This document shows, piece by piece, positions 44,492 through 55,104 of a DNA stretch of 64,000 nucleotides. Within the stretch, counting starts at the first letter, position 1; each line of letters opens with the position of its first letter. The position numbers and the translations under genes are program-made. The notes under the pieces are model-generated. The model saw only the letters and a list, made by a program, of their open reading frames with translations. It did no database searches and was not told where the DNA came from. Source of the stretch: Rhodobacteraceae bacterium Alg231-30 (GTDB taxonomy: Bacteria > Pseudomonadota > Alphaproteobacteria > Rhodobacterales > Rhodobacteraceae). The stretch lies in contig FREU01000005.1 in assembly GCA_900143615.1 (NCBI GenBank), positions 228,238 through 292,237 on the forward strand. Direction: 5' to 3'.

Positions 44492-44982
44492 CTGTAAGGC
44501 GCATCCAGCTCAAGGTTTTTCGCGATTTGCGACTCCCAGCGTTCGCCATTATCCAAAAGCTTGGCCTTGTCGTAGAACAGCTCTTCGCGGGTCTCGGTTG
44601 CGAACTCAAAGTTCGGCCCTTCGACAATCGCATCTACCGGACAGGCCTCTTGGCAGAAGCCACAGTAGATGCATTTGGTCATGTCGATGTCATAGCGCGT
44701 GGTGCGACGAGATCCGTCTTCGCGCGGCTCCGCATCAATTGTGATCGCTTGCGCCGGACAAATCGCTTCGCAAAGCTTACAGGCAATGCAGCGCTCTTCC
44801 CCGTTAGGATAACGACGCAGCGCATGTTCGCCGCGAAAACGCGGGCTCAGCGGGCCTTTTTCATGCGGATAGTTGATCGTCACCTTGGGTTTGAAAAAAT
44901 ACTTCATCCCCAAAGCAAACCCGCCGATGAAATCTTTCAGCAGGAAATATCCGGCGGCGCGTTTATAGTCGATTGCTGCCAT
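44488..44982 (-). CDS. nuoI: NADH-quinone oxidoreductase subunit I (8Fe ferredoxin)
   Basis: A 164-residue peripheral subunit with two [4Fe-4S] motifs, [16 protein letters not shown] and [16 protein letters not shown] (clusters N6a and N6b). ATG at 44982 ([12 protein letters not shown]) begins 1 base after the nuoH stop region and gives the usual alphaproteobacterial length; a longer in-frame start at 45021 lies inside nuoH. Confidence 0.97.
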   Translation of the reverse strand: MAAIDYKRAAGYFLLKDFIGGFALGMKYFFKPKVTINYPHEKGPLSPRFRGEHALRRYPNGEERCIACKLCEAICPAQAITIDAEPREDGSRRTTRYDIDMTKCIYCGFCQEACPVDAIVEGPNFEFATETREELFYDKAKLLDNGERWESQIAKNLELDAPYR

Positions 44983-44983
44983 A

Positions 44984-46024
44984 TCAGCCTCCGATTGCCC
45001 AGCGAGCGTAAACCCCGCCAAAAAGTTCGAATTTTGCGAAGAACGCTACCAGAATGACCCAGCCCAGTGACATTGGCAGGAAGACTTTCCAGCCAATGCG
45101 CATCAGCTGGTCATAGCGGTAACGCGGCGCGATTGCTTTCACCACGGCGAACACAAAGAACACCATGCAGATTTTCAGCAGGAACCACAGGATGCCATCT
45201 GGCAAGAAGTTCACAGGAGACAGCCAGCCCCCAAAGAACAGCAGCGAGACCAATGCGCACATCAGCACGATCGCGACATATTCACCAATCATATAGAGCA
45301 GGAAAGGTGTTGAGCTGTATTCTACTTGGTAGCCCGCAACCAGTTCGCTTTCCGCTTCGGGAAGATCAAACGGTGGACGGTTGGTTTCGGCCATGGCCGA
45401 AATCAGGAACAAGAACAGCATTGGGAAGTGAATGACCCAATACCAGCTGAACATGCCATATTTTCCGTCTTGCGCCATGACGATATCACCAAAGTTCATC
45501 GAACCCGTGGAGATGATGATACCGATGATAATCAGGCCAATAGAAACCTCATACGAAATCATCTGACCAGCAGAGCGAAGCGAGCCAAGGAAAGGGTATT
45601 TCGAGTTTGACGCCCATCCCCCCATGATCACGCCGTAGACCTCAAGCGAGGACACCGCAAAAACATACAGGATTGCGATGTTCAGATCCGACACCACCCA
45701 GCCGTCATTAAACGGTATCACGGCCCAGGCAATCAAAGCCATAATAAGGCTGACCATCGGCGCCAGCAGATAAACCGCCTTGTCCGCGCCAGCCGGATAG
45801 ACGATTTCCTTGACTGCGTATTTGATAAAGTCGGCAAAACTCTGCAGCAGGCCGAATGTGCCCACAACATTGGGGCCGCGACGCAGCTGAATGGCCGCCC
45901 AGATCTTACGATCTCCCCACAGCAGGAACGCCAAAGCGACCAGCAGTGGCACGACGATCAGAAGAACCTGCCCTAATGTGAGCAGGAAAATCCCGAAGTA
46001 GGTGGTGGTAAAGAATTCAGTCAT
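44984..46024 (-). CDS. nuoH: NADH-quinone oxidoreductase subunit H
   Basis: A 346-residue membrane subunit that forms the quinone-binding cavity with NuoB and NuoD. Eight helices are predicted; [21 protein letters not shown] and [23 protein letters not shown] (given in part as [17 protein letters not shown]) are the conserved loop signatures. Confidence 0.97.
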   Translation of the reverse strand: MTEFFTTTYFGIFLLTLGQVLLIVVPLLVALAFLLWGDRKIWAAIQLRRGPNVVGTFGLLQSFADFIKYAVKEIVYPAGADKAVYLLAPMVSLIMALIAWAVIPFNDGWVVSDLNIAILYVFAVSSLEVYGVIMGGWASNSKYPFLGSLRSAGQMISYEVSIGLIIIGIIISTGSMNFGDIVMAQDGKYGMFSWYWVIHFPMLFLFLISAMAETNRPPFDLPEAESELVAGYQVEYSSTPFLLYMIGEYVAIVLMCALVSLLFFGGWLSPVNFLPDGILWFLLKICMVFFVFAVVKAIAPRYRYDQLMRIGWKVFLPMSLGWVILVAFFAKFELFGGVYARWAIGG

Positions 46025-46030
46025 AGGTCC

Positions 46031-46450
46031 TCACACCGTGGGTATTCCGTTGTCTTCGCAGTTGGCAACGATGACTTCTGCATCAATCGTTTTCAATCCA
46101 CGGGGCAAAGATGGCGAGATGGTGTAAACCGCATCCCCTTGCCAGTCACCGCCCTGATTATTCGTTGTTGTTGTTCGTACATGGCGCGCAAAACCAAATC
46201 CGCGGATCAAGGTATATTGCGCCGCCGCACATTCAGCATAGTCATGCACGTCTTTTTCATTCCGCGCCCCACGCATAGAGACGTGAAAGTTCACCAAGTC
46301 ACCATCCAACAGACGTGTATCTACACCCTGATAGGCTGGCTCAAAAACGATCTCGTCGCGTGACACGGCTTGCTCGGGCTGCGGCGCGCAGCTCGCCGTC
46401 CAGCCGCACGCGGCCAGGCTAACAAGGAATATCAGGAAACGAGATGTCAT
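46031..46450 (-). CDS. Putative lipoprotein between nuoG and nuoH
   Basis: A 139-residue protein I do not recognise by name. The N-terminus MTSRFLIFLVSLAACGW looks like a lipoprotein signal with the lipid-accepting Cys near residue 15 (a second Cys at about 21 is an alternative). The mature part has Cys residues near 74 and the C-terminus (CEDNGIPTV). It is 6 bases before nuoH and 10 after nuoG, in the same operon. Small unknown genes occur at this place in related nuo loci. Confidence 0.72.
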   Translation of the reverse strand: MTSRFLIFLVSLAACGWTASCAPQPEQAVSRDEIVFEPAYQGVDTRLLDGDLVNFHVSMRGARNEKDVHDYAECAAAQYTLIRGFGFARHVRTTTTNNQGGDWQGDAVYTISPSLPRGLKTIDAEVIVANCEDNGIPTV

Positions 46451-46460
46451 AACTCTACGT

Positions 46461-48473
46461 CTACTCCGCCGCTAACTTGTCGCCAGCGCGCTCTTTGGCC
46501 ATGGCAGACATCTCTGCCATCACCGCACTTGCGCGGGCAATCGGATTGGTCAAATAAAAGTCAAAATCCGTCTCATCAAATTGACCTCGCCCCAGCTCAA
46601 CAGCTTCTAGCGCGTCCCAGCCATTGTCGATCACTTGATCAATTTTTGCAAAGTGAGGAACTTCTGCAACCATCGCCTGGCGCAATTGTGCAAGGCTATC
46701 AAAAGGCAGGGTCGCGCCCAGTTCGGCACTCAACGCGCGCAAAATCGCCCAGTTTTCCTTTGCTTCACCCGGTGCGAACCCGGCCCGGACCGCCAATTGT
46801 GGGCGCCCTTCCGTGTTCACAAATAACCCATTCTCTTCGGTATAGGCTGCAGCTGGCAAAATAACATCCGCACGATGCGCGCCACGATCTCCGTGGCTAC
46901 CTTGATAGATCACAAACGCACCATCAGATATCTCAACTTCGTCAGCCCCAAGGTTAAAAACCACCTCGGCCGCTTCAAGCGCGACATCCATGCCACCTTC
47001 TGTGACCGCGCCAAGGTCCATTGCGCCGACACGGCTGGCGGCAGTGTGCAAGACCATCATTTTGCCACCCAATTTCTCGGTCAGCGCCATTGCCTGACCA
47101 AGGACCGCAATACCGTCACCCTCAGTGATGGCGCCTTGCCCAACAATCACAATCGCGCCTTCAATTGGGGTTGCCTTTGAAACGATTTTGTTTAGCGGTA
47201 CGCGACCCGGCCCGGCAAAATCATAATCATAGGTCAAATCCAGCCCTTTGGACCCCACGGTGGTCACATCAGCGCCGTTTATCCAAGCTTTTCGGATACG
47301 GGCATTCAGGACCGGCGCTTCGTTGCGTGGATTTGTACCAATCAGGTAGATCGCTTTGGCGGCATCAATATCTTCGATCGCAGCAGTACCGACATAGGCC
47401 GAGCGGTTACCAACAGGCAGAACCGCACCGTTTGTGCGGCATTCAATTGTGCCATCCAAATTTTCAACAATCTGCTTAAGGGCAAAAGTAGCCTCTGCCG
47501 GAGCCAGATCACCGATCAATGCGGCGACTTTTTTGCCTTTCATGGCATTTGCAGCAGCAGAGAGCGCTTCTCCCCAACTTGCAGGTTTAAGTTTTCCATC
47601 GACACGCACATACGGCTTGTCCAGACGCTGACGGCGCAAGCCATCCCAAACAAAACGGGTTTTGTCGCTGATCCACTCTTCGTTCACACCGTCATGGTTG
47701 CGCGGCAAAATACGCATGACTTCACGGCCCTTGGTATCCACGCGAATGTTGGATCCCAACGCGTCCATCACGTCAATGGTTTCAGTTTTGGTCAACTCCC
47801 AAGGGCGTGCCGTAAAACTATAAGGTTTAGACGTCAGAGCACCAACCGGACACAAGTCAATGATGTTGCCCTGCAGGTTGCTGTCCAGCGTCTCATTCAG
47901 ATAACTGGTAATTTCCGCATCTTCACCACGTCCGGTCTGACCCATCTGTGTGATACCGGCCACTTCCGAGGTAAAACGCACACAGCGCGTACAGCTGATG
48001 CAGCGTGTCATCGCCGTGCCAACCAACGGGCCGAGATCCAGATCATCGACCGCGCGCTTTGGTTCGCGGAAACGTGAGAAATCAACACCATAAGCCACGG
48101 CTTGGTCTTGTAGATCACATTCACCACCCTGATCGCAAATTGGGCAATCCAGCGGGTGGTTGATCAGCATAAATTCCATCACGCCTTCGCGGGCCTTTTT
48201 GACCATAGGCGAATTGGTTTTCACAACTGGTGGCTGGCCTTCTGGACCGGGGCGCAAATCGCGCACCTGCATCGCACAGGACGCCGCAGGTTTTGGGGGG
48301 CCACCAACCACTTCGACAAGACACATCCGGCAGTTGCCGGCAATCGACAGACGCTCGTGATAGCAGAAACGCGGAATTTCGACCCCTGCCTCTTCACAGG
48401 CTTGGATCAGGGTCATTGCGCCCTCTACTTCGACTTCCGTCTCGTCGATGATGATCTTGCGTAGGTCAGACAT
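46461..48473 (-). CDS. nuoG: NADH-quinone oxidoreductase subunit G
   Basis: A 670-residue peripheral subunit. [2Fe-2S] cluster N1b ligands are C37, C48, C51 and C66; the His/Cys-coordinated N5 cluster is in [17 protein letters not shown], and N4 in [10 protein letters not shown]. The remaining part is the molybdopterin-oxidoreductase-like domain, without the extra N7 cluster of E. coli NuoG; the total length is that of the mitochondrial-type subunit. Confidence 0.97.
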   Translation of the reverse strand: MSDLRKIIIDETEVEVEGAMTLIQACEEAGVEIPRFCYHERLSIAGNCRMCLVEVVGGPPKPAASCAMQVRDLRPGPEGQPPVVKTNSPMVKKAREGVMEFMLINHPLDCPICDQGGECDLQDQAVAYGVDFSRFREPKRAVDDLDLGPLVGTAMTRCISCTRCVRFTSEVAGITQMGQTGRGEDAEITSYLNETLDSNLQGNIIDLCPVGALTSKPYSFTARPWELTKTETIDVMDALGSNIRVDTKGREVMRILPRNHDGVNEEWISDKTRFVWDGLRRQRLDKPYVRVDGKLKPASWGEALSAAANAMKGKKVAALIGDLAPAEATFALKQIVENLDGTIECRTNGAVLPVGNRSAYVGTAAIEDIDAAKAIYLIGTNPRNEAPVLNARIRKAWINGADVTTVGSKGLDLTYDYDFAGPGRVPLNKIVSKATPIEGAIVIVGQGAITEGDGIAVLGQAMALTEKLGGKMMVLHTAASRVGAMDLGAVTEGGMDVALEAAEVVFNLGADEVEISDGAFVIYQGSHGDRGAHRADVILPAAAYTEENGLFVNTEGRPQLAVRAGFAPGEAKENWAILRALSAELGATLPFDSLAQLRQAMVAEVPHFAKIDQVIDNGWDALEAVELGRGQFDETDFDFYLTNPIARASAVMAEMSAMAKERAGDKLAAE

Positions 48474-48476
48474 GAC

Positions 48477-48878
48477 TCAATTCGCCCTCAAATACACGCC
48501 GATCGCGCTGTTACGTTCAATTTCAGCGCGCCCCAGCGCACAGAATGTTTCCGGGTCGTCATAGCTGACGCCCTTAAACTCTAAAAAGGCCTCACCCTTT
48601 TTGCGCATGCGCGCTTTCTCTTCATCAGAGCGGATGTAGGTTTTGATCTCATCGTCACTATAGCCAAGGTCGCGCGCCCGACGCCCCAGTGCCCAGAGGT
48701 CATTGACCCCTTTAAGCTTGCGCGCTGAGAGGCTGTCGCACTGCTCGGAAATCTCATAAGCCACCAAAGCCCAGTAAATCCGGTCGTCAATTTCTGACAC
48801 TTCACGTATCGGCGGCAAAGCAACCGCTGCTCCCGCAGCAACTGCGGCCACAACTGTTAGGGAAACCACTTTTTTCAT
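48477..48878 (-). CDS. DUF5333 family protein in the nuo operon
   Basis: A 133-residue protein with an N-terminal signal peptide (MKKVVSLTVVAAVAAGAAVALPP), so probably periplasmic. Start 48878 was chosen because it begins the signal peptide and has AGGAGC upstream; an in-frame ATG at 48899 would add seven residues. The mature part is helical and charged, with two cysteines (CDSLSARK and FCALGRAEIE). It matches DUF5333, which I know only from Rhodobacterales nuo operons. Function unknown. Confidence 0.75.
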   Translation of the reverse strand: MKKVVSLTVVAAVAAGAAVALPPIREVSEIDDRIYWALVAYEISEQCDSLSARKLKGVNDLWALGRRARDLGYSDDEIKTYIRSDEEKARMRKKGEAFLEFKGVSYDDPETFCALGRAEIERNSAIGVYLRAN

Positions 48879-48978
48879 ACCGATGCTCCTTTCAGGCATG
48901 CAAACACTTTGTTTGCGCCGAACATCTCAGGGGCAACGCCCTCTGATAGGCAATAACTGCCTTGATATGAAAGTGAGA

Positions 48979-49311
48979 TCACCACGGGTTGCAGACACCT
49001 TGAAACTGAATTTCGCTATCAACTGGAATAATGGTTTCTGTCTCAGGTCCCACAGCCCAATCAATCTTGGATGTACCGTATTCATTGATGCAGTATTTGA
49101 TGCCCTCATATCGTCCGGCCTCACGGGCCGCATTGAGGTTCTGGTTCGCATCTTTCACCGACACCGTGAAATGGTCACGGGCTTCTTTAGAAACACGCTG
49201 AGTCTTCGCAGGGAAATACAGGCCTTCAAACAGCACCGCATCCTTACGTTTGTTACACGCGGTCAGAGCCAAAGCGGCACAGGTCAAAAGGATTAGGCTT
49301 CTGATCATCAT
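48979..49311 (-). CDS. Small putative lipoprotein between nuoF and DUF5333
   Basis: A 110-residue protein. [19 protein letters not shown] is a lipoprotein signal with lipobox LTAC, so the mature protein would be anchored by Cys 19. The mature part carries two further cysteines near the C-terminus ([13 protein letters not shown]). It overlaps the nuoF stop by 4 bases. It does not resemble the 46031 lipoprotein beyond the signal. Function unknown. Confidence 0.72.
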   Translation of the reverse strand: MMIRSLILLTCAALALTACNKRKDAVLFEGLYFPAKTQRVSKEARDHFTVSVKDANQNLNAAREAGRYEGIKYCINEYGTSKIDWAVGPETETIIPVDSEIQFQGVCNPW

Positions 49312-50606
49312 TCTGCTGCCATCGCTCCCATGCGACCGGTTCGGTTTGCTTTGATGCGATCTTCAATCTCTTCGCGGAAATTTCGGATCAAGCCTTGGAT
49401 CGGCCAAGCAGCCGCATCGCCGAGCGCACAGATCGTGTGCCCCTCAACCTGCTTGGTCACATCCCAAAGCATATCGATTTCTTCGATTTCGGCCTCGCCT
49501 TTGACCAGACGATCCATCACCCGCATCATCCAGCCTGTGCCTTCGCGGCAAGGCGTACACTGGCCACAACTCTCGTGTTTGTAGAACTTGGCCAATCTCC
49601 AGATCGCTTTGATAATGTCAGTGTTCTTGTCCATGACAATCACTGCGGCCGTGCCAAGCCCAGAACCCAACTCGCCGCGCAGATAGTCAAAATCCATTAC
49701 CGCATCGCGCATGTTCTCACCACGCACACATGGCACGGAAGATCCACCCGGAATGACGGCCAACAGGTTGTCCCATCCGCCGCGAATACCACCACAGTGC
49801 TTCTCGATCAGCTCCTCAAAGCTGATCGACATGGCCTCTTCGACCACACAAGGATTATTCACATGACCCGAGATTCCAAACAGCTTGGTGCCGGCATTAT
49901 TGGGGCGACCAAAGCTTGTAAACCACTCAGCCCCACGACGCAGGATTGTTGGGACGACCGCAATCGACTCCACGTTGTTCACCGTCGTCGGGCAGCCGTA
50001 CAGACCGGCTCCGGCAGGAAACGGCGGCTTCATGCGGGGCATGCCTTTTTTGCCTTCAAGGCTTTCCAGCAACGCTGTTTCTTCACCGCAAATATACGCG
50101 CCAGCGCCGTGATGCAGGAAAAGATCAAAGTCCCAGCCAGAGCCAGCCGCGTTTTTACCCAACAGGCCAGCATCATAAGCTTCGTCAATCGCCGCCTGCA
50201 GCGCTTCTTTCTCACGAATGAACTCGCCGCGGATATAGATATAGGCCGCATGCGCATTCATCGCAAAAGACGCAATCAGCGCTCCTTCGACCAGCGTATG
50301 CGGATCGTGGCGCATGATTTCGCGGTCTTTGCAGGTTCCGGGTTCGGATTCATCCGCATTGATAACCAGATAAGACGGGCGGCCATCGCTCTGCTTGGGC
50401 ATAAACGACCACTTCAGGCCGGTCGGGAAACCCGCCCCCCCCCGACCACGCAGGCCAGATGCTTTCATCTTATCGATGATACTGTCACGGCCCTCTTGGA
50501 TGATCTTTGCAGTTCCATCCCAGTGGCCACGTGCCTGCGCGCCCTTGAGCGTGCGATCATGCATGCCGTAGAGGTTGGTAAAGATACGGTCCTGATCTTT
50601 GAGCAT
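49308..50606 (-). CDS. nuoF: NADH-quinone oxidoreductase subunit F
   Basis: A 432-residue NADH- and FMN-binding subunit. [17 protein letters not shown] binds FMN and [18 protein letters not shown] follows, and the [4Fe-4S] cluster N3 motif is [12 protein letters not shown] plus a later Cys ([10 protein letters not shown]). Start 50606 ([14 protein letters not shown]) is the conserved one; 50636 is an in-frame extension. Confidence 0.97.
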   Translation of the reverse strand: MLKDQDRIFTNLYGMHDRTLKGAQARGHWDGTAKIIQEGRDSIIDKMKASGLRGRGGAGFPTGLKWSFMPKQSDGRPSYLVINADESEPGTCKDREIMRHDPHTLVEGALIASFAMNAHAAYIYIRGEFIREKEALQAAIDEAYDAGLLGKNAAGSGWDFDLFLHHGAGAYICGEETALLESLEGKKGMPRMKPPFPAGAGLYGCPTTVNNVESIAVVPTILRRGAEWFTSFGRPNNAGTKLFGISGHVNNPCVVEEAMSISFEELIEKHCGGIRGGWDNLLAVIPGGSSVPCVRGENMRDAVMDFDYLRGELGSGLGTAAVIVMDKNTDIIKAIWRLAKFYKHESCGQCTPCREGTGWMMRVMDRLVKGEAEIEEIDMLWDVTKQVEGHTICALGDAAAWPIQGLIRNFREEIEDRIKANRTGRMGAMAAE

Positions 50607-50610
50607 CCCG

Positions 50611-50838
50611 TTACCCTTTGCTTGCCTGACGCGCACGCCAGATATTAAAAATCATCACCAGTGCGAACAAAAAGCCCGCCAAGGCAACTAGGTCAAACAG
50701 GGCGCGTGTCCTTTGACTAAGGTCAAGCCAATCCCCGATCAATATAGCCAAAATCCAGAAAACTCCTGTGCCCGCGATTACCAGAGCGACCATGCGCCCT
50801 TTGCGTGCAAAATCTGTTTTCTGTCCCTCAGCCCCCAT
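50611..50838 (-). CDS. DUF5337 small membrane protein in the nuo operon
   Basis: A 75-residue protein with two membrane helices (about 16-35 and 45-64) and a basic C-terminus. It matches DUF5337, a Rhodobacterales family whose genes sit between nuoE and nuoF, exactly as here (3 bases after nuoE, 4 before nuoF). Likely a membrane assembly or stability factor for complex I; unproven. Confidence 0.78.
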   Translation of the reverse strand: MGAEGQKTDFARKGRMVALVIAGTGVFWILAILIGDWLDLSQRTRALFDLVALAGFLFALVMIFNIWRARQASKG

Positions 50839-50841
50839 TCA

Positions 50842-51972
50842 TTAGTCCTCGTAGACGTCGCCCTTGGCGACTTTCTTTGAAAACTCTGTCTCTTCACCAG
50901 ACGCCAGCGTCTTGGCTTGTTCGATCCAGCCGTCCCGCTCAATGCGCCCCTTGAACGACAGCTTGTCGTCCATCTCGGTCACATCCTCAGGTCCCCACGC
51001 CGCAATCTGCGCAAAACGTGTCACACCTGCTGCGTGCAGTTTTTCTTCCAGCTTTGGACCAACGCCCTTCAACTGCTTCAGATCATCTGCAACATCTGCG
51101 GTTTTTTTCGCTTTAGGTGCCGCTTTCGCTGGCTTCTTAGCCTTCGGTTCAGCCTTGGGCTTTTCAACCTTCTTGGCCTCTTCAGCCTGCTTAGCCGCCG
51201 GTTTTGGCGTCGGCGCTGGCGCAGGTGGCTCATCGCTCACTTCACGGCTCACAACCTTACCATCTTTGCCCACCCAAGGCGTCAGAAGCGGCACTTCGGT
51301 ACCATCAATGCGCTTGATTGTGTCGCCAATGTCGGTCGCCAGTTGCACGCTGGCATTGTATTGGGTGCGGCCACTGTCATATTCCGTCAACGTGGTCAGT
51401 CCGGACAATGGCTCAGCTGCATAACGACCATTCTGTGGTCCCGGCACAGGTACTTTGCCCGCCGCCATCTCGTCCAGCATTTTGGCAAAGCCTTCGGCAG
51501 TAAGATCTTCGTAAAAATCTTTGCCGATCTGCGCCATGGGCGCATTGGTGCAGGCGCCAAGGCATTCAACTTCTTCCCAGCTGAATTTGCCATCGGCGGA
51601 CACTTCATGCGGTTTCTCAGCGATCTTTTCTTTGCAAACCTTGATCAGGTCTTCCGCGCCGCAAATCATGCAGGACAACGTACCGCAAATCTGGATATGC
51701 GCCACTGAACCAACAGGTTGCAGCTGGAACATAAAGTAGAACGACGCCACTTCCAGCGCGCGGATATAGGCCAGCCCCAACATGTCAGCGACATATTCGA
51801 TCGCAGGTTTGCTCAACCAACCTTCTTGTTCCTGCGCACGCCACAACAGCGGGATAATCGCGCTGGCCTGACGGCCATCAGGGTATTTGGTGATCTGCCC
51901 TTCCGCCCATTTCAGGTTATCCGGAGTAAAAGCAAAGTTCTCAGGTTGTTCGTGATACAGACGGCGCAGCAT
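50842..51972 (-). CDS. nuoE: NADH-quinone oxidoreductase subunit E with a long C-terminal extension
   Basis: A 376-residue protein. Residues 1-175 are the thioredoxin-like NuoE with [2Fe-2S] ligands in CGTLSC and CLGAC. After a linker (about 250-300) rich in Ala, Pro and Lys comes a helix-hairpin-helix-like domain, [20 protein letters not shown] (about 310-330). Typical NuoE is about 170-240 residues; Rhodobacter NuoE also has an extended C-terminus. ATG shares one base with the nuoD stop. Confidence 0.96.
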   Translation of the reverse strand: MLRRLYHEQPENFAFTPDNLKWAEGQITKYPDGRQASAIIPLLWRAQEQEGWLSKPAIEYVADMLGLAYIRALEVASFYFMFQLQPVGSVAHIQICGTLSCMICGAEDLIKVCKEKIAEKPHEVSADGKFSWEEVECLGACTNAPMAQIGKDFYEDLTAEGFAKMLDEMAAGKVPVPGPQNGRYAAEPLSGLTTLTEYDSGRTQYNASVQLATDIGDTIKRIDGTEVPLLTPWVGKDGKVVSREVSDEPPAPAPTPKPAAKQAEEAKKVEKPKAEPKAKKPAKAAPKAKKTADVADDLKQLKGVGPKLEEKLHAAGVTRFAQIAAWGPEDVTEMDDKLSFKGRIERDGWIEQAKTLASGEETEFSKKVAKGDVYED

Positions 51973-53198
51973 TAGCGATCAATCTCCCCAAACACGATGT
52001 CGATCGTGCCGACGATGGCAGCCACATCGGCCAACTGATGGCCCGTGGTAATATGGTCAAGCGATTGCAGGTGCATATATCCCGGCGCGCGCAGTTTGGC
52101 CCGATACGGCCGGTTGGTTCCGTCAGCTACAATATAGACACCAAACTCGCCTTTGGGCGCTTCGACAGCCGCATAAACCTCGCCTTCGGGCACATGGAAA
52201 CCTTCGGTGTAAAGTTTGAAGTGGTGGATCAGGCTTTCCATCGAGGTTTTCATGTCAGCGCGTTTTGGCGGGCTCAGCTTGCCGCGCGCCATCACATCAC
52301 CGGTGGCTTCGCGCAGCTTCACAATCGCCTGACGGATGATCTTGGTGGACTCGCGCATCTCGGCCAGTCGCATCAGATAGCGGTCATAACAGTCGCCATT
52401 TTTGCCAATCGGAATCTCGAAATCGAACTCGTCGTAGCACTCGTAGGGTTGGGCCCGACGCAAATCCCACGCAAGCCCCGCGGAGCGCACCATCACACCT
52501 GAATACCCGTGTTCAAGTGCCGTTTCGACATCGACCACGGCGATATCTACGTTGCGTTGCTTGAACACACGGTTTTCGGTCAAAAGACCTTCCATATCAT
52601 CCAGAACAGCAGGAAATTCCAACGCCCATTCTTCGATGTCGTCGATCAACTTGTCAGGCAAATCCTGATGCACACCACCGGGACGGAAATAAGCGGCGTG
52701 CAAACGTGCACCACAAGCCCGCTCATAGAAAATCATCAGCTTCTCGCGCTCATCAAATCCCCAAAGGTTGGGCGTCAACGCGCCAACATCCAAGGCTTGA
52801 GACCCCACGTTCATCAGGTGGTTCAAGACCCGACCAATCTCGGAATACAACACACGGATCAACTGCGCCCGACGCGGCACTTCCGTGCCTGTCATCTTTT
52901 CGATCGCCAGACACCAAGCATGTTCTTGGTTCATTGGAGCCACGTAATCCAACCGGTCCAGATACGGCAGATTTTGCAAATAGGTGCGGCTTTCCATCAG
53001 CTTTTCAGTGCCACGATGCAGCAAGCCGACGTGCGGATCGCAGCGCTCGACAATCTCACCGTCAAGCTCCAGCACCAGACGCAGAACGCCATGCGCGGCA
53101 GGGTGCTGCGGGCCAAAGTTGATGTTGAAATTGCGGATTTTCTGCTCGCCGCTCAGCGCGTCTACGCTGCCGTCGTCATATTTGGAGCCGTCCATCAT
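51972..53198 (-). CDS. nuoD: NADH-quinone oxidoreductase subunit D
   Basis: A 408-residue peripheral subunit lining the quinone site. [20 protein letters not shown] and [17 protein letters not shown] are the signatures, and the C-terminus ends [11 protein letters not shown]. It is separate from NuoC, unlike the fused NuoCD of E. coli, and overlaps nuoC by 4 bases (ATGA). Confidence 0.97.
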   Translation of the reverse strand: MMDGSKYDDGSVDALSGEQKIRNFNINFGPQHPAAHGVLRLVLELDGEIVERCDPHVGLLHRGTEKLMESRTYLQNLPYLDRLDYVAPMNQEHAWCLAIEKMTGTEVPRRAQLIRVLYSEIGRVLNHLMNVGSQALDVGALTPNLWGFDEREKLMIFYERACGARLHAAYFRPGGVHQDLPDKLIDDIEEWALEFPAVLDDMEGLLTENRVFKQRNVDIAVVDVETALEHGYSGVMVRSAGLAWDLRRAQPYECYDEFDFEIPIGKNGDCYDRYLMRLAEMRESTKIIRQAIVKLREATGDVMARGKLSPPKRADMKTSMESLIHHFKLYTEGFHVPEGEVYAAVEAPKGEFGVYIVADGTNRPYRAKLRAPGYMHLQSLDHITTGHQLADVAAIVGTIDIVFGEIDR

Positions 53199-53800
53199 TT
53201 CGCCTCCCCTTTTTCATCACCCGGAAGGATGTATTCCGCACCTTCCCAAGGGCTCATAAAGTCAAACTGACGATAATCCTGCGGCAAGTTCACAGGCTCA
53301 TAGACAACTTTCTTCTGAGTTTCGTCGTAACGAACTTCGGTATAGCCGGATGTCGGAAAATCTTTACGCAGCGGGTGCCCGCGAAAGCCATAGTCAGTCA
53401 GCAAGCGGCGCAGGTCCGGATGATCCGTGAAAATGATGCCAAACAGATCGAATGTCTCACGCTCCGGCCAATTGGCGCAGGGGTGAATACTGGTGATAGA
53501 GGGCACCAATTCATCTTCACGCACAGCTACACGCAACCGGATACGCACGTTTTGGTACATTGAGAGCAAGTGATACACCACGGTAAAGCGGCGCGACCGC
53601 TCGGGGTGGTCCACAGCTGTCACATCAACCAAAGTAGAAAACTTGCAGGTCGGGTCATTTTTCAAAAACTCGACAAATGGCGCAATATTGGCCAGCGCCA
53701 CATCAACATTCAATTCGCCAAAGCTGACATCCCAGCCCAGCACACAATCAGGACGCTTTAGCTCGATATGCGCGCCCAACTCCTTAAGTGCTTCGCTCAT
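53195..53800 (-). CDS. nuoC: NADH-quinone oxidoreductase subunit C
   Basis: A 201-residue peripheral subunit (30-kDa type). [37 protein letters not shown] (key parts [10 protein letters not shown] and [11 protein letters not shown]) is the family signature. It overlaps nuoB by 4 bases. Confidence 0.96.
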   Translation of the reverse strand: MSEALKELGAHIELKRPDCVLGWDVSFGELNVDVALANIAPFVEFLKNDPTCKFSTLVDVTAVDHPERSRRFTVVYHLLSMYQNVRIRLRVAVREDELVPSITSIHPCANWPERETFDLFGIIFTDHPDLRRLLTDYGFRGHPLRKDFPTSGYTEVRYDETQKKVVYEPVNLPQDYRQFDFMSPWEGAEYILPGDEKGEAK

Positions 53801-54321
53801 CTTTGAATAGTCCCTGTGCGGCGGATCTTACGTTGCAGCTGCATCAACCCATACATCAGCGCCTCAGCTGTCGGAGGACACCCCGGTACATAAATATCAA
53901 CCGGCACGATCCGGTCGCAGCCACGCACAACGCTATAGGAATAGTGATAGTAGCCGCCGCCATTGGCACAGGATCCCATCGAGATCACATAGCGAGGCTC
54001 CGGCATCTGGTCATAAACCTTGCGCAATGCTGGCGCCATCTTGTTGGTCAGCGTACCTGCGACAATCATCACGTCTGACTGACGTGGAGAAGCACGAGGG
54101 GCTGTGCCCATACGCTCCAGATCATAGCGTGGCATAGAGGTGTGGATCATCTCGACCGCACAACAGGCCAGACCAAAGGTCATCCAGTGCAAACTGCCTG
54201 TACGCCCCCAGTTGATCAAATCTTCCGCCGTGGTCAGCAGAAAACCCTTGTCTTGCAGCTCCGCATTCAACGCCTGTGTCACAACTTCTTTGTCAACACC
54301 CGCAGTATTGGCTCCGGTCAT
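53797..54321 (-). CDS. nuoB: NADH-quinone oxidoreductase subunit B
   Basis: A 174-residue subunit that carries [4Fe-4S] cluster N2. [12 protein letters not shown] gives the tandem cysteines, [19 protein letters not shown] and [12 protein letters not shown] the other two. ATG 54321 overlaps the nuoA TAA by one base (TAATG) and is chosen; an ATG at 54330 is an alternative inside nuoA. Confidence 0.97.
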   Translation of the reverse strand: MTGANTAGVDKEVVTQALNAELQDKGFLLTTAEDLINWGRTGSLHWMTFGLACCAVEMIHTSMPRYDLERMGTAPRASPRQSDVMIVAGTLTNKMAPALRKVYDQMPEPRYVISMGSCANGGGYYHYSYSVVRGCDRIVPVDIYVPGCPPTAEALMYGLMQLQRKIRRTGTIQR

Positions 54322-54686
54322 TACTCCCATTCCAGAGCTCCCTTTTTCCACTCATAGGCAAACCCGATGGTCAACACGCCAAGGAACACCATCATCGACC
54401 AGAAGCCCACCATTGAAATGTCCTTGAAACCAACCGCCCATGGGAACAGGAAGGCAATTTCCAAATCAAAGATAATGAACAGGATCGATACCAGATAGAA
54501 CCTGACATCAAATTTCATCCGAGCATCGTCAAAAGCATTAAAGCCACATTCATAAGCACTTACCTTTTCAGGATCAGGGTTACGAACTGCTAAGACAGTT
54601 GCTGCGAGGATAAATACAAGACCGAGTGCTGCGGCAACGGCCAGAAAGACGATAATGGGAAAGTATTCCCTGAGCATCTCTTCCAA
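54321..54686 (-). CDS. nuoA: NADH-quinone oxidoreductase subunit A
   Basis: A 121-residue membrane subunit with three helices. [20 protein letters not shown] is the conserved loop containing the cysteine that flips in the active/deactive transition. First gene of the 14-subunit operon, with AGGAGCT upstream and a promoter near 54750. Confidence 0.96.
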   Translation of the reverse strand: MEEMLREYFPIIVFLAVAAALGLVFILAATVLAVRNPDPEKVSAYECGFNAFDDARMKFDVRFYLVSILFIIFDLEIAFLFPWAVGFKDISMVGFWSMMVFLGVLTIGFAYEWKKGALEWE

Positions 54687-55104
54687 GGGTAGCTCCTTTC
54701 ATGCACGCATAATCTGGTGCAGTCAGATGGCTGATAGACTCCTCGGGGTTTACCTCTGCCCCATTGCGGGGTCAACATGCGGCACAAACATCAAAAAAAA
54801 CGATTTTGTGTATTTTTACAATTTATATCAATGCGATAACCTCTTTGCGGCCTGATACTGGGTAATGAGCATGTGTATTTTTTTTTAGCCACCCTCTTGA
54901 AAACCTCTCGAACAGACCTTTGATTCCAGTGGTGCTGCATCCGCACTGAATTACTCAGGTTAATGAGTGCGCTGGAGTTGCTCAGAAAATCCCAAACAAG
55001 ACTGCGTGGACTTTGGTTTCTCGGCGTCTAGGAAAACGATACGGCGCGCTCGAACACAAGCCGCCTAACTATATGTTTTTCAACCTGCCGCTAAAGCTTA
55101 GCTT
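54687..55104. other. Intergenic region between the liu and nuo operons
   Basis: About 418 bases. It contains the nuo promoter and the transcription end of the liu operon. A T/A-rich stretch (54781-54890, including two runs of eight or more A or T) lies upstream of the promoter and could act as an UP element. No gene or RNA is recognised. Confidence 0.6.
54747..54775 (-). promoter_or_regulatory. Probable nuo operon promoter
   Basis: On the minus strand TTGACC (54775-54770) and TAAACC (54752-54747) are 17 bases apart, matching a sigma-70 promoter with a weak -10. Transcription would start near 54740, about 54 bases before nuoA. Confidence 0.55.

Noticed and set aside
49395-50648. Long open frame of 417 codons on the plus strand
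   Set aside because: It is fully antisense to nuoF, whose motifs are complete; no recognisable domain.
54687-55104. tRNA or small RNA gene in the gap before nuoA
   Set aside because: No cloverleaf, TTCGA-type T-loop or strong terminator was found; the region is explained by a promoter and AT-rich DNA.
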